Shown here: positions 57,032 through 64,000 of the stretch, piece after piece
Layout: every line of letters starts with the position of its first letter
Numbering within the stretch: position 1 is the stretch's first letter
Source of the DNA: Natribaculum breve
GTDB lineage: Archaea > Halobacteriota > Halobacteria > Halobacteriales > Natrialbaceae
DNA: 64,000 nucleotides
Assembly (NCBI RefSeq): GCF_023008585.1
Contig: NZ_CP095390.1
Span: forward strand, 2,790,001 to 2,854,000
Direction: 5' to 3'
The notes under the pieces: generated by a model
What the model was told of the DNA's origin: nothing
What the model saw: only the letters and a program-made list of their open reading frames with translations
Databases searched by the model: none
Position numbers and translations under genes: made by a program

Positions 57032-58826
57032 CTACAGCAATGCGCTCACCTCCCTCCGGAGGAACGCACGAAACCGCGGGGCAGTCACCCGCGGTTTCGT
57101 GCGAAACTCGATGATGTCGATCAACGTCTGGACGAGAAAGTCCACAAGCAACCATAGATCGTACAGTAGAACTGCGAAGCCGAAGTGGAATAACCGGATA
57201 GAGAAGTTTGTCGACGTCGTCCACGGTGCGAACTCCTTGATCTTACTATAGGCCGTTTCGATCCCGCCTCGGCGTCTGTAGCGAGTGATTTGCTTTTTCG
57301 TCAAGCGACGGTCAAGACCAATCTCGTCGTTTACGTCGAGATTGGTCGCAAATACCTGCATCTCGTCGCAGTCCTCGTCTGGCGGGAGTCCAACCAGCGT
57401 CGTCTCAGCTCTGGTGTTGGAGACACCATGTTTTACCGGCCCGTACACCGCGTGCTCGGATTTGACTGTCACTTGCTTTTGTCCCTCTACATCCGTGTCC
57501 ATGCGCGCGATGAACCGCTTGACGCGGTCATCGCGCGGTGCCGGAATCACGTAGAAAAGGTCTCGCTGTTCGAGTACCGAAAATACGTCCGTGGCGTAGA
57601 ACTCCCGATCAGCGTAGAGTCGCCGCGTATGAACGCGACAGACGTCGTTGACGTGGTCGACGAGTCGGCGAACGATATCGCCGACTCGGTAACTCCTGTT
57701 TTTGCCAGGATAGCTCTCTGGGTCGTGGTAATCAGCGTGCCCGACTGGAAGCATCGCAGCTGCGAAGTGAACGTTGTCTCCAACAACGTTCGCGGTTGCA
57801 AACTTGTAGCACCAGTTGTAGGACTTGTCCTTTGGCGCCCTGGACACGTACGAGTTCCTCACGCTCCCCGTAGAAAGCGACGTAGGTCATGTCGATCGAC
57901 AGCATGACTGGTGTCTCGAACTCCAAGCGAGGCTTGGCCCGCGTCAAGACGCGGGCCGCGCTTTGGTTGACCATCTCCGCGATTTGTGTCGGTGAAAGGT
58001 CCTTGATCGCCTCCAGAAGCGTCTCTCCACTCGGTCCGTCCTCGTAGAAGGGATCGTCGAGATCTGAGTCAGGATTGACGAAATCGCCGTAGGTTTCGGC
58101 ACCGCCGTTAGCGGCGGTGCCTGTCAGCCCGAGACAGGCCTCCAGCATCAGGAGTTCCTCGTCGTCGTAAACCGGGTCATCAGGTCGGTCAAACTCAAAG
58201 GCAGGCAACACGACAGTTTGGAGTTCGTCGAGGAGATCACGTGTTTTCCTCCGAATGAGACGGTTGACTGTGCGCTTCGAGGAGCCTGTTGGCTCCTCCG
58301 AAGCGCTGTCTTCGTACGGTGTCCCGATCGGACTACCGCGTTCGGCGGCCAACGCTTGGATCTGACGAGTAGCGGTCTCGATCGTGGGTTGGAGGTCCGC
58401 AAACCGATTAGTCTGTGCCCGGGAGATCGTGCTTCGTGAAGGTGTGTCGTCGGGATTAAAGCCAAGAGCATCCGCAAGTTGAGGGTCACTGTCGAGCGTC
58501 CGATGGAGCCAGCCATCGGACGCGTCTTCGAGTTCCTTCAGGAGAATCGCCCGGAGCATCGGTTCGAACGGTTTAGAGTCGTGCCAATGGGGAATGGGAT
58601 CAGCATGGCAGTATTGGCTGACGTCGAGGTGAGTGACCAACTCGGCCGCAGAGGTCGTCTTGTCGACGACCTCGGCGGCTTGCTTGGTTAGGGGCAGCCA
58701 CCCGCCGGAGAGTGGACCGATATCTTGTAGGCGCTCGTCAACTGATCGTTGAGTGCGGCTGTCATCAGCAGCCGCAACACGATCTGACCAGTTGTTTGTC
58801 ACAGTGGGGGACGAATCGTCCCCCAC
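57032..58826 (-). pseudogene. IS4-superfamily-like (DDE) transposase with frameshift
   Basis: Two minus-strand frames make one transposase of about 597 residues. The first (start near 58826 or GTG 58802, stop 57732) ends in a wrong frame after SIDMTYVAFYGEREE. The second begins in phase as RNSYVSRAPKDKSYNWCYKF and stops at 57032. The junction at about 57855 shows a one-base shift (GTGAGG against CGTGAG). Acidic residues in LSIDMTYVAF, YADREFYATD and GGIETAYSKIKEF fit a DDE triad of the IS4 group. The exact family name is uncertain. Confidence 0.7.
58803..58825. repeat. Perfect hairpin at the transposase start
   Basis: GTGGGGGACGA and TCGTCCCCCAC flank one central base, an 11-bp perfect stem overlapping the transposase's first codons. 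Together with the hairpin at 56926-56958, it puts strong palindromes at both ends of this mobile gene. It could mask the start codon in transcripts that read in from outside, as in some IS elements. That role is inferred. Confidence 0.6.
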
Positions 58827-58973
58827 CGGTCAGTTAATCGATGTTGAGATTCCGTGCACGGATTCTGTCATTCGTAGCTACAGGGCCTCCGATCGGGCGA
58901 CGCCGGTGGCACGCTCGAGTGGACCGCAAAAAGACGACCGCTCGCCGGTCGAATTTCGAGTTCGGTCTGCTCA

Positions 58974-59081
58974 TACTGCAGGACGAAACGGTTCAGACAT
59001 CGATCACACTCGAGACGCCGTCGTCGCTGCCGACAGCCGTCGAGACGCGATCGAGTATGCACTGACTGTTGTCCGGTAGTA
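58974..59081. repeat. 108-bp MITE-like repeat
   Basis: The ends TACTGCAGGAC and (inverted) TACTACCGGAC resemble the ends of the 78-bp MITE (TACTATCGGAC / TACTGCCGGAC). The inner part is similar to the repeat at 48718-48800. TNA trinucleotides flank it (TCA 58971-58973, TTA 59082-59084). The TTA on the right is also the stop codon (TAA on the minus strand) of the gene at 59082-59438. Confidence 0.6.
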
Positions 59082-59438
59082 TTACTTGCCGGTGATCGAG
59101 ACGTCCTCGAGCGTGACGCTGACGTTCTCGACGCCGACGGTGATCTGTCCGAGCCGGTAGGTCGTCTCGCCGACGGTCACGGTCACGCCGTCGGTCGTGA
59201 TCGTCGCCGACTCGAGCTGGTAGGTCCGCTCGTCGATCTCCATCGTCGGCAGTCCCTCTCCGGAGACGTCCACGCCGTCGACGTGGATCTGCTCGTTCTC
59301 GAGTGTGAGATCGATCGTGCCGAGGTGCCTGTCGTCCGTGGCGGTGTCGCCACCGGCGACGGCGGTGGACGCGCCCGCGAGGGCGATCGCGAGTGCGAGA
59401 GCGAGAGCGAGGACGAGGACGCGGTTTCGAAGCCTCAT
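59082..59438 (-). CDS. Secreted protein of unknown function, 3' end at a MITE
   Basis: 118 residues. A basic start with a hydrophobic helix (VLVLALALALAIALAGASTA) looks like a Sec-type signal or anchor. The mature part is beta-rich and repetitive: DLTLENEQIHVDGVDVS, ATITTDGVTVTVGETTYRLG, QITVGVENVSVTLEDVSITG. The stop TAA is formed where the MITE-like repeat begins, so the original protein may have been longer. No family was recognised. Confidence 0.7.
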   Translation of the reverse strand: MRLRNRVLVLALALALAIALAGASTAVAGGDTATDDRHLGTIDLTLENEQIHVDGVDVSGEGLPTMEIDERTYQLESATITTDGVTVTVGETTYRLGQITVGVENVSVTLEDVSITGK

Positions 59439-59848
59439 AGGCGGGTAGTATCCGGCGTGATGACAGCAAAAGCACGTCGACAGTTTCGGGACGACGCGGA
59501 CGGCTAAGGGGTGATTGACTGGGGTACGGTCGGACTACACCGATCGGCAGGGGGCGTCCGAAACGAGTCGACTGCTCTGCCGTAGGCCGACCGAACACGG
59601 CCTCGGTCGTGGGTTGCCGTCCCGATGTACCGGTGTGACTGCGGGGAGGTCGCGGTTGCACCGGAGGTGACGTACAGTAGTCCGTACCAGTCGGTCTGTC
59701 GCACTTCGAAGCCCTTATACTCGGTAGTTGGATAGATCAGGACGACTCGCTGGTCGGCGGGCACCAGCGGGCACCTGTTCGGCACCTGCCACAGGTCGGG
59801 ATGTGATCCCTCGTGGGATTGAACCAGGAACGCCCGCAGGTGACAACG
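59439..59848. other. Intergenic region and L15e leader
   Basis: 410 bases. A TATA-like CTTATACTC (about 59714-59722) lies about 130 nt before the L15e ATG, so the mRNA probably has a long leader. Within the leader are a small hairpin ATCCC-TCGT-GGGAT and a Shine-Dalgarno-like GGTGA (59840-59844) a few nt before the ATG. The 12-mer GTAGTTGGATAG next to the TATA box equals the end of the IS66 elements. No gene was seen. Confidence 0.5.
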
Positions 59849-60439
59849 ATGGCACGAAGCTTCTACTCCCACATCAAGGAAGCGTGGAAAGACCCCGACG
59901 ACGGCAAACTCGGCGAACTGCAGTGGCAGCGAAAGCAGGAGTGGCGCAAGCAGGGCGCGATCGAGCGCATCGACCGCCCGACTCGCCTGGACAAGGCCCG
60001 CGAACTGGGCTACAAGGCGAAACAGGGCATCGTCCTCGCCCGCGTCGCGGTCCGCAAGGGGACGGCCCGCAAGCAGCGTTTCAAGGCGGGTCGCCGCTCG
60101 AAGCGCCAGGGCGTCAACCGCATCGGCCGCCGCAAGAACATCCAGCGCATCGGCGAGGAGCGCGTCACCCGGAAGTACCCCAACCTGCGGGTGCTCAACA
60201 GCTACTGGGTCGGCGAAGACGGCAGCCAGAAGTGGTTCGAAGTGATCCTCGTCGATCCGAACCACCCCGCCATCCAGAACGACGACGACCTCAACTGGAT
60301 CTGTGACGACGTCCACGAGAACCGCGCACTGCGCGGTCTCACGAACGCCGGGAAGGACAACCGCGGACTGTACAACCGCGGGAAAGGTGCAGAGAAGGTC
60401 CGCCCGAGCAACACCGGCGGGCAGGGCCGCGCGAAGTAA
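59849..60439 (+). CDS. rpl15e: 50S ribosomal protein L15e
   Basis: 196 residues, full length for archaeal L15e. It starts MARSFYSHIKEAWKDPDDGK and has the basic core ARKQRFKAGRRSKRQGVNRI and WFEVILVDPNHPAIQNDDDL. It belongs to the large ribosomal subunit. Unlike most genes here it has a Shine-Dalgarno-like GGTGA just upstream and a long leader. The in-frame start at 59813 is rejected. Confidence 0.95.
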   Translation: MARSFYSHIKEAWKDPDDGKLGELQWQRKQEWRKQGAIERIDRPTRLDKARELGYKAKQGIVLARVAVRKGTARKQRFKAGRRSKRQGVNRIGRRKNIQRIGEERVTRKYPNLRVLNSYWVGEDGSQKWFEVILVDPNHPAIQNDDDLNWICDDVHENRALRGLTNAGKDNRGLYNRGKGAEKVRPSNTGGQGRAK

Positions 60440-60517
60440 CCGACTCGCTGCTGCCGCTTTTCGACGTGACCCGTCCCCTCTCGAGTGGCGACCCTCTCTG
60501 TGGTCGCGTCCGCGGCG

Positions 60518-61129
60518 TTACTCGTCTTCGGTGAGCGATCCGGCGAGCGGGTAGTCGTGTTCGACCCACCGCGTGAACCCACTCGAGTCGTCACCGGGAG
60601 CGAGGACGTAGACGTCCTCGTAACCCTCGTCGATCAGGGCGACCGCACGGTTGGCGGATTCGACCATGTCCTTGCACTCACAGTAGATGACCATCCGTTC
60701 GTCACTCGACCATTCGGCGACGGGGTCGTCGCTCGCGAGTCCGTCGGGGGCAGGACTCGAGACGGCACCCTCGATGCGCAACAGCTCGTACTGCTCCGGG
60801 CTTCTGGCGTCGACGAAGCGGGCCGAGTCGTTCTGGTGCCACTCGTAGGCGTCCTCGAGCGGGAGCAACGGAATCTCGGTGTCTCGGTAGTTTTTGATCT
60901 CGTACTCCTGTGCCGGATCCTCACCGTCGCCGTCGCTGCTATTGTCGCTGCTGTTGTCGTCGGTGTCGTCGGTATCGTCGGTATCGTCGGTGTCGTCGGT
61001 GTCGTCGGTGTTCTCGTCGTCGTCGTTGTCGTCCTCGTCGTCGCTACCGAGGCAACCGGCGGTCACCGCGAGCGAACCGCCGACGAGCGCGAGCAGTCGG
61101 CGGCGACGGAGTTTTGATGCGCGCTGCAT
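60518..61129 (-). CDS. Rhodanese-domain lipoprotein
   Basis: 203 residues from ATG 61129. The signal has several Arg (LRRRRLLALVGGSLAVTAGC), with the lipobox Cys at residue 26. A linker of repeated DDT/DNSS units (9-nt DNA repeats, about 60950-61015) follows. The C-terminal rhodanese domain reads RFVDARSPEQYELLRIEGAV and has the active-site loop MVIYCECKDMVESANRAV. It probably handles persulfide sulfur outside the membrane; the substrate is unknown. Confidence 0.85.
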   Translation of the reverse strand: MQRASKLRRRRLLALVGGSLAVTAGCLGSDDEDDNDDDENTDDTDDTDDTDDTDDTDDNSSDNSSDGDGEDPAQEYEIKNYRDTEIPLLPLEDAYEWHQNDSARFVDARSPEQYELLRIEGAVSSPAPDGLASDDPVAEWSSDERMVIYCECKDMVESANRAVALIDEGYEDVYVLAPGDDSSGFTRWVEHDYPLAGSLTEDE

Positions 61130-61325
61130 GGTCGATTCCTCCACACTGGTTCAAATATCAGTTCGTGTGATTGTCATCGCCTGGAACGATTCGTCACTGT
61201 TTTTATGCTGGTCGTTGCCAGTGGTCCCTCGAGACGGCCCCACCCGGAACGCGTGCGCAGACGCGGGCCGCGTGTGCTATCGTTTTGGGCAGAAATTTAT
61301 CTCGAGCGCTCCCAAACGTATCCGT

Positions 61326-61763
61326 ATGGCAACGAAACACGTGTTGGTGCCAGTCGACGACTCGGATCGTGCAACGCAGGCGCTCGAGTTCGTCCTCGAG
61401 GAGTATCCGGACGCGAAGATCACGGCCCTGCACGTCATCGACCCCGGCGACTTCTACGCGGCGACCGGGATCGAAGGCGGCGCGATGGCCAACTACGAGC
61501 AGATCCGCGAGAACCACGAGCGACGGGCAGAGCAGATCCTCGAGCGCGCGCAAAACCAGGCCGAAGAGGCCGGCGTCGAGATCGAGACGGACCACGTCCT
61601 CGGCGGCGTCTCGCGGACGATCATCGAGTACGCGGACGAACACGACGCCGATCAGATCGTCATCGGCAGCCACGGTCGGACGGGTGCGAGTCGAATCCTG
61701 CTGGGGAGCGTCGCCGAGAAGGTCGCCCGCCGGTCGCCGGTGCCGGTGACGATCATTCGCTAG
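61326..61763 (+). CDS. Universal stress protein (UspA family)
   Basis: 145 residues with the ATP-binding type motif GSHGRTGASRILLGSVAEKV (GxxGx9GS) near the C-terminus and HVLVPVDDSDRATQALEFVL at the start. Such proteins bind ATP and respond to stress, with roles that vary. A TATA-like ATTTATC lies about 28-34 nt upstream. It is a single-gene unit. Confidence 0.92.
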   Translation: MATKHVLVPVDDSDRATQALEFVLEEYPDAKITALHVIDPGDFYAATGIEGGAMANYEQIRENHERRAEQILERAQNQAEEAGVEIETDHVLGGVSRTIIEYADEHDADQIVIGSHGRTGASRILLGSVAEKVARRSPVPVTIIR

Positions 61764-61890
61764 AGAGGCGGGTGTAACCCCACATCCTGGATAGACAGCG
61801 GGATGCCGACGAGTGCGCCGTCGACGACTCGAAGTTGTAGAACGAATCCCGTGCTGACGAGACGGACGGAATCCGCACTCGTACTCATAC
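61764..61890 (-). other. Region with a possible 42-aa frame between UspA and the MITE
   Basis: On the minus strand ATG near 61888 opens MSTSADSVRLVSTGFVLQLR, then VVDGALVGIPLSIQDVG, ending just at the uspA stop. The frame starts at the MITE border, so any promoter would be within or beyond the repeat. It could be the tail of an interrupted gene. Evidence for coding is weak. Confidence 0.25.
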
Positions 61891-61965
61891 TATCGGACGT
61901 AACTGTGTGAAGATTCTCGCCACCCCGGGACGGCGAGAATCTTTCACGACTTACGTCCGGCAGTA
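61888..61965. repeat. 78-bp palindromic MITE, copy 2
   Basis: Identical over 78 bases to copy 1 at 37615-37692, with TCA on both sides (61885-61887 and 61966-61968). The inner stem AGATTCTCGCC / GGCGAGAATCT and ends TACTATCGGACGTAA / TTACGTCCGGCAGTA are the same. It lies between uspA and the 3' end of the thioredoxin-reductase-like gene, 12 bases from the latter's stop. Absence of any mismatch suggests recent mobility. Confidence 0.8.
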
Positions 61966-61977
61966 TCACGCCGCCCG

Positions 61978-62919
61978 CTAGTCAGACGTAGCCGTCTCCG
62001 ACGCCGATCGGTCGAGTTTCTGATAGTCGACGTACTCCGAGGCGTCCCGGAACTCCTCTAGCAGGTTGATCGCGGCGCGGGTACCCTCGCCGATGGACGT
62101 GTTGATCTGCCGTTGCCCGCCGGTCACGTCCCCCGCCGCGTACACGCGCGGGACGTTGGTGCCCATTTCGTCGTCGGTCTCGACGTACGGCCCCGCGGTG
62201 GTGACGCCGAGCATCTCGGCGAGGGCGGTTCCACCGGCGGCACCGAGGGCGACGAACAGTCCGTCGACCTCGAGTTCGTCGCCGTCGCGGGTGACGATCC
62301 GCTCGAGCGCGTCGTCGCCGTCGACTCGATCGAGGCGGTCCGTTCGAACGGCGACGTCGGCTGCGTCGAGCTGGTCGCGGAGGGCGGCGTCGGCGGTGAA
62401 CTCCTTGCCGTTGGTGAGCACCCGGACGTCGTCGGTGTAATCGAGCAGCATCAGCGCCTCCTTGGCGGCGAAGTTCTCCGACCCGACGACGGCGACCGGT
62501 CGGTCGCGGTAGAAGTACGCGTCACACTCCACGCAGTAGGAGACGCCACGACCCTCGTACTCGTCGACGTCCCGGATGGCCGGCGATTCGTAGGAGGCGC
62601 CGGTCGCGATGACGACCCCACGCGCCTGGTACCGGTTCTCGGTCGTTTCGATCTCGTAGGCGTCGTCGTCGGTTCGCCCGATCCGGACCACCTCCTCTTC
62701 GAGGATCGTCGCGCCGAACTTCGTCGCGTGGCGCTGCCCGAGCGAGACGAGTTCCGGACCCGTCACGCCGTCGGGGAACCCGTAGACGTTCTCCATCGTG
62801 TCGACCTCGCGGGTCGTCCCGCTCCCGTCGTCGAACACGTACGTCTCCTGGTCGGCTCGTGCGGTGTAGACCGCAGCGCTCAACCCTGCGGGGCCACCGC
62901 CGATGATTGCGACGTCCAT
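61978..62919 (-). CDS. Thioredoxin reductase-like FAD/NAD(P)-dependent oxidoreductase
   Basis: 313 residues from ATG 62919. The FAD motif is AIIGGGPAGLSAAVYTARAD. The redox-active pair C129-x-x-C132 is in GVSYCVECDAYFYRD (CVEC in place of the classic CATC). The NADPH-binding motif is VAVVGSENFAAKEALML, and RVYAAGDVTGGQRQINTSIG ends the FAD domain. It probably reduces thioredoxin or a related protein. The in-frame start at 62940 lies inside the promoter palindrome and is rejected. Confidence 0.88.
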   Translation of the reverse strand: MDVAIIGGGPAGLSAAVYTARADQETYVFDDGSGTTREVDTMENVYGFPDGVTGPELVSLGQRHATKFGATILEEEVVRIGRTDDDAYEIETTENRYQARGVVIATGASYESPAIRDVDEYEGRGVSYCVECDAYFYRDRPVAVVGSENFAAKEALMLLDYTDDVRVLTNGKEFTADAALRDQLDAADVAVRTDRLDRVDGDDALERIVTRDGDELEVDGLFVALGAAGGTALAEMLGVTTAGPYVETDDEMGTNVPRVYAAGDVTGGQRQINTSIGEGTRAAINLLEEFRDASEYVDYQKLDRSASETATSD

Positions 62920-62920
62920 A

Positions 62921-62956
62921 TTGTATATTATACACAACACTGTGGAACCTTATACT
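62921..62956 (-). promoter_or_regulatory. Promoter with inverted repeat upstream of the reductase
   Basis: On the minus strand GTATAAGG (about 62948-62955) is about 30 nt before the ATG and fits as TATA. Between TATA and ATG is TTGTGTATAATATACAA (about 62922-62938), a near-palindrome with one mismatched arm pair and an odd centre. Its position over the transcription start suggests an operator for a repressor, perhaps redox- or metal-responsive; this is inferred. Confidence 0.5.
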
Positions 62957-63421
62957 TCTCGATAGCGGCATGCCAGCCAGTGTCACGAACGCGACTGGAA
63001 CGCGAGATCGTCCCCGGTCGCACCAACCGTCTGCGCCCACTCGAGACGAGAAACGCGGTTTAGATGCGGTCTCGAACAGGGGCTCACGGATACAGCTCGT
63101 CGAGCTGCGTCTCCGTCGCTGGTAACTCGAGGAGTGTCCGGAGTTCGTGTGTCGGACCTTCCTCGCCAATAGTTGTGCTCGAAATGCACAATCTCTGTCG
63201 ATGGAAACTACCCCTCTCGCCGCTCGAGAGGGTAGCGACCAGGCCGTCGCGACGTCGTCTGCAGACTATCGCGCACGCCCGGACACCGAACCGTGCACGC
63301 GAGACGCGAGGCGATCGAGTACGCCGATCACGGCCCCGTCGAAGCGAACGCGAGACGCGGTTGGCAGGCGAGGGCACCGTTTATCGTGTCTTCGCGTCGA
63401 TACTCGAGTGAGCGATCATCG
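62957..63421. other. Intergenic region with a possible gene tail
   Basis: About 465 bases. On the minus strand, EEGPTHELRTLLELPATETQ followed by LDELYP ends at TGA near 63084 and looks like the C-terminus of a protein, but the upstream part in the same frame is Arg-rich and has no clear start. A short remnant is possible. A TATA-like GTTTATCG (about 63378-63385) precedes the methyltransferase ATG by about 40 nt. Confidence 0.4.
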
Positions 63422-64000
63422 ATGCCCAAGTCAGCCCCGTTCGAGGAACACACCGACCGATACGAACAGTGGTTCGACGAACACACGGAGGCGTATCGCG
63501 CCGAGATAGACGCCCTGTCCCGACTCGTCCCGGCCGACGCGTTCGGCCTCGAGATCGGCGTCGGCAGCGGTCGGTTCGCCGAGCCACTCGAGATCGAAAC
63601 CGGCGTCGACCCGGCCGTCGAGATGCTCGAGTACGCCGACGACCGCGGGATCGACGTCGTCCGCGGCGTCGCGGAGGCGCTGCCGTTCCGGACGGATCGA
63701 TTCGACGTCGCCGTGATCGTCACGACGATCTGTTTCGTCGACGACGTCCCGGCGACGTTCGCGGAGGCACGCCGCGTGCTCCGTCCCGGCGGATCGCTCG
63801 TCGTCGGCTACATCGACAGGGAGAGCCCCGTCGGCCAGCAGTACCAGGAGTACAAAGACGAGAACCCGTTCTACCGGGACGCGACGTTCGTCTCGACCGA
63901 CGAACTCGTCGACGACCTCGAGGACGCCGGCTTCGCCGACTTCGAGTTCGTCCAGACGATCTTCGAGTGGCCCGGGGAGATGGACGAGGTCGATCCGGTT
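63422..64000 (+). CDS. Class I SAM-dependent methyltransferase (C-terminus cut by window edge)
   Basis: From ATG 63422 about 193 residues are visible: MPKSAPFEEHTDRYEQWFDE, then the SAM motif FGLEIGVGSGRFAEPLEIET, VDPAVEMLEYADDRGIDVVR, and the UbiE-like FAEARRVLRPGGSLVVGYID. The acceptor is not known. The gene runs off the right edge. Confidence 0.88.
   Translation, partial: MPKSAPFEEHTDRYEQWFDEHTEAYRAEIDALSRLVPADAFGLEIGVGSGRFAEPLEIETGVDPAVEMLEYADDRGIDVVRGVAEALPFRTDRFDVAVIVTTICFVDDVPATFAEARRVLRPGGSLVVGYIDRESPVGQQYQEYKDENPFYRDATFVSTDELVDDLEDAGFADFEFVQTIFEWPGEMDEVDPV

Noticed and set aside
57032..58826. Assignment of the transposase to the ISH3 family
   Set aside because: The DREFY motif is similar, but the length (about 597 residues) and the N-terminus differ from ISH3 proteins as I know them, so only an IS4-like DDE call is made.
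59720..59733. GTAGTTGGATAG as a third IS66 end
   Set aside because: Only 12 bases match, with no partner end or transposase nearby; chance is possible. It is mentioned only with the L15e leader.

Overview
The window is chromosomal DNA of an extremely halophilic archaeon (class Halobacteria). The evidence is the high GC content, very acidic predicted proteins, Tat-type lipoprotein signals (RR followed by a lipobox Cys), mostly leaderless genes with a TATA-like box about 25 nt before the start codon, coenzyme F420 genes, archaeal ribosomal protein L15e and a Rio2 kinase, and a haloarchaeal rRNA operon (16S, tRNA-Ala, 23S, 5S, tRNA-Cys). The hexamer CTCGAG is extremely frequent, as I recall from Natrialba/Haloterrigena-like genomes, but the genus cannot be fixed from sequence reading alone.

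Layout. 1-2181: a partial GNAT acetyltransferase and an Fe(III)-type ABC permease. 2.3-11.5 kb: an iron-responsive gene island. Five promoters carry palindromes of the TTAGGnnnnCCTAA type, as bound by DtxR/IdeR-family metal regulators. They control a Tat-exported FAD sugar-dehydrogenase-like pair, a dolichol-phosphate-type glycosyltransferase, an Fe(III)-binding lipoprotein followed by an ArnT-like membrane glycosyltransferase, a GT75 (reversibly glycosylated polypeptide) family enzyme and a flippase-like membrane protein. A sugar epimerase follows. This is the most interesting system here: iron uptake linked to periplasmic sugar oxidation and surface glycosylation. 12.5-17.6 kb: dehydrogenase, NUDIX-eIF2B fusion, phosphodiesterase, cofE and an F420-dependent reductase. 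17.7-18.75 kb: an IS630 element with a frameshifted transposase. 18.8-31.3 kb: housekeeping and conserved haloarchaeal genes (cold-shock protein, MoxR/DUF58/transglutaminase operon, SUI1 factor, rhodanese, NUDIX, RimI, NSS transporter).

31.3-37.8 kb is a scarred region. It holds two IS66 copies with perfect 8-bp target duplications (one copy frameshifted), a tRNA-Lys whose 3' end is duplicated 107 bp downstream, a SWIM zinc-finger gene cut exactly by IS66 copy 2, and a gene remnant carrying a 78-bp MITE. 37.9-43.5 kb: the rRNA operon on the minus strand. 43.5-48.7 kb: an ABC-2 exporter, methyltransferase, endonuclease IV, lipoate ligase and a truncated remnant. 48.9-55.5 kb: a complete pstSCAB-phoU operon plus an AbrB-PhoU fusion regulator. 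55.8-56.7 kb: Rio2 kinase. 57.0-58.8 kb: a frameshifted IS4-like transposase. 59-64 kb: a secreted protein ending at a MITE, L15e, a rhodanese lipoprotein, UspA, a second identical 78-bp MITE, a thioredoxin-reductase-like protein with a palindromic promoter element, and a partial methyltransferase.

Coordinates and translations come from reading the sequence directly. Family assignments are from recognised motifs, without database searches.
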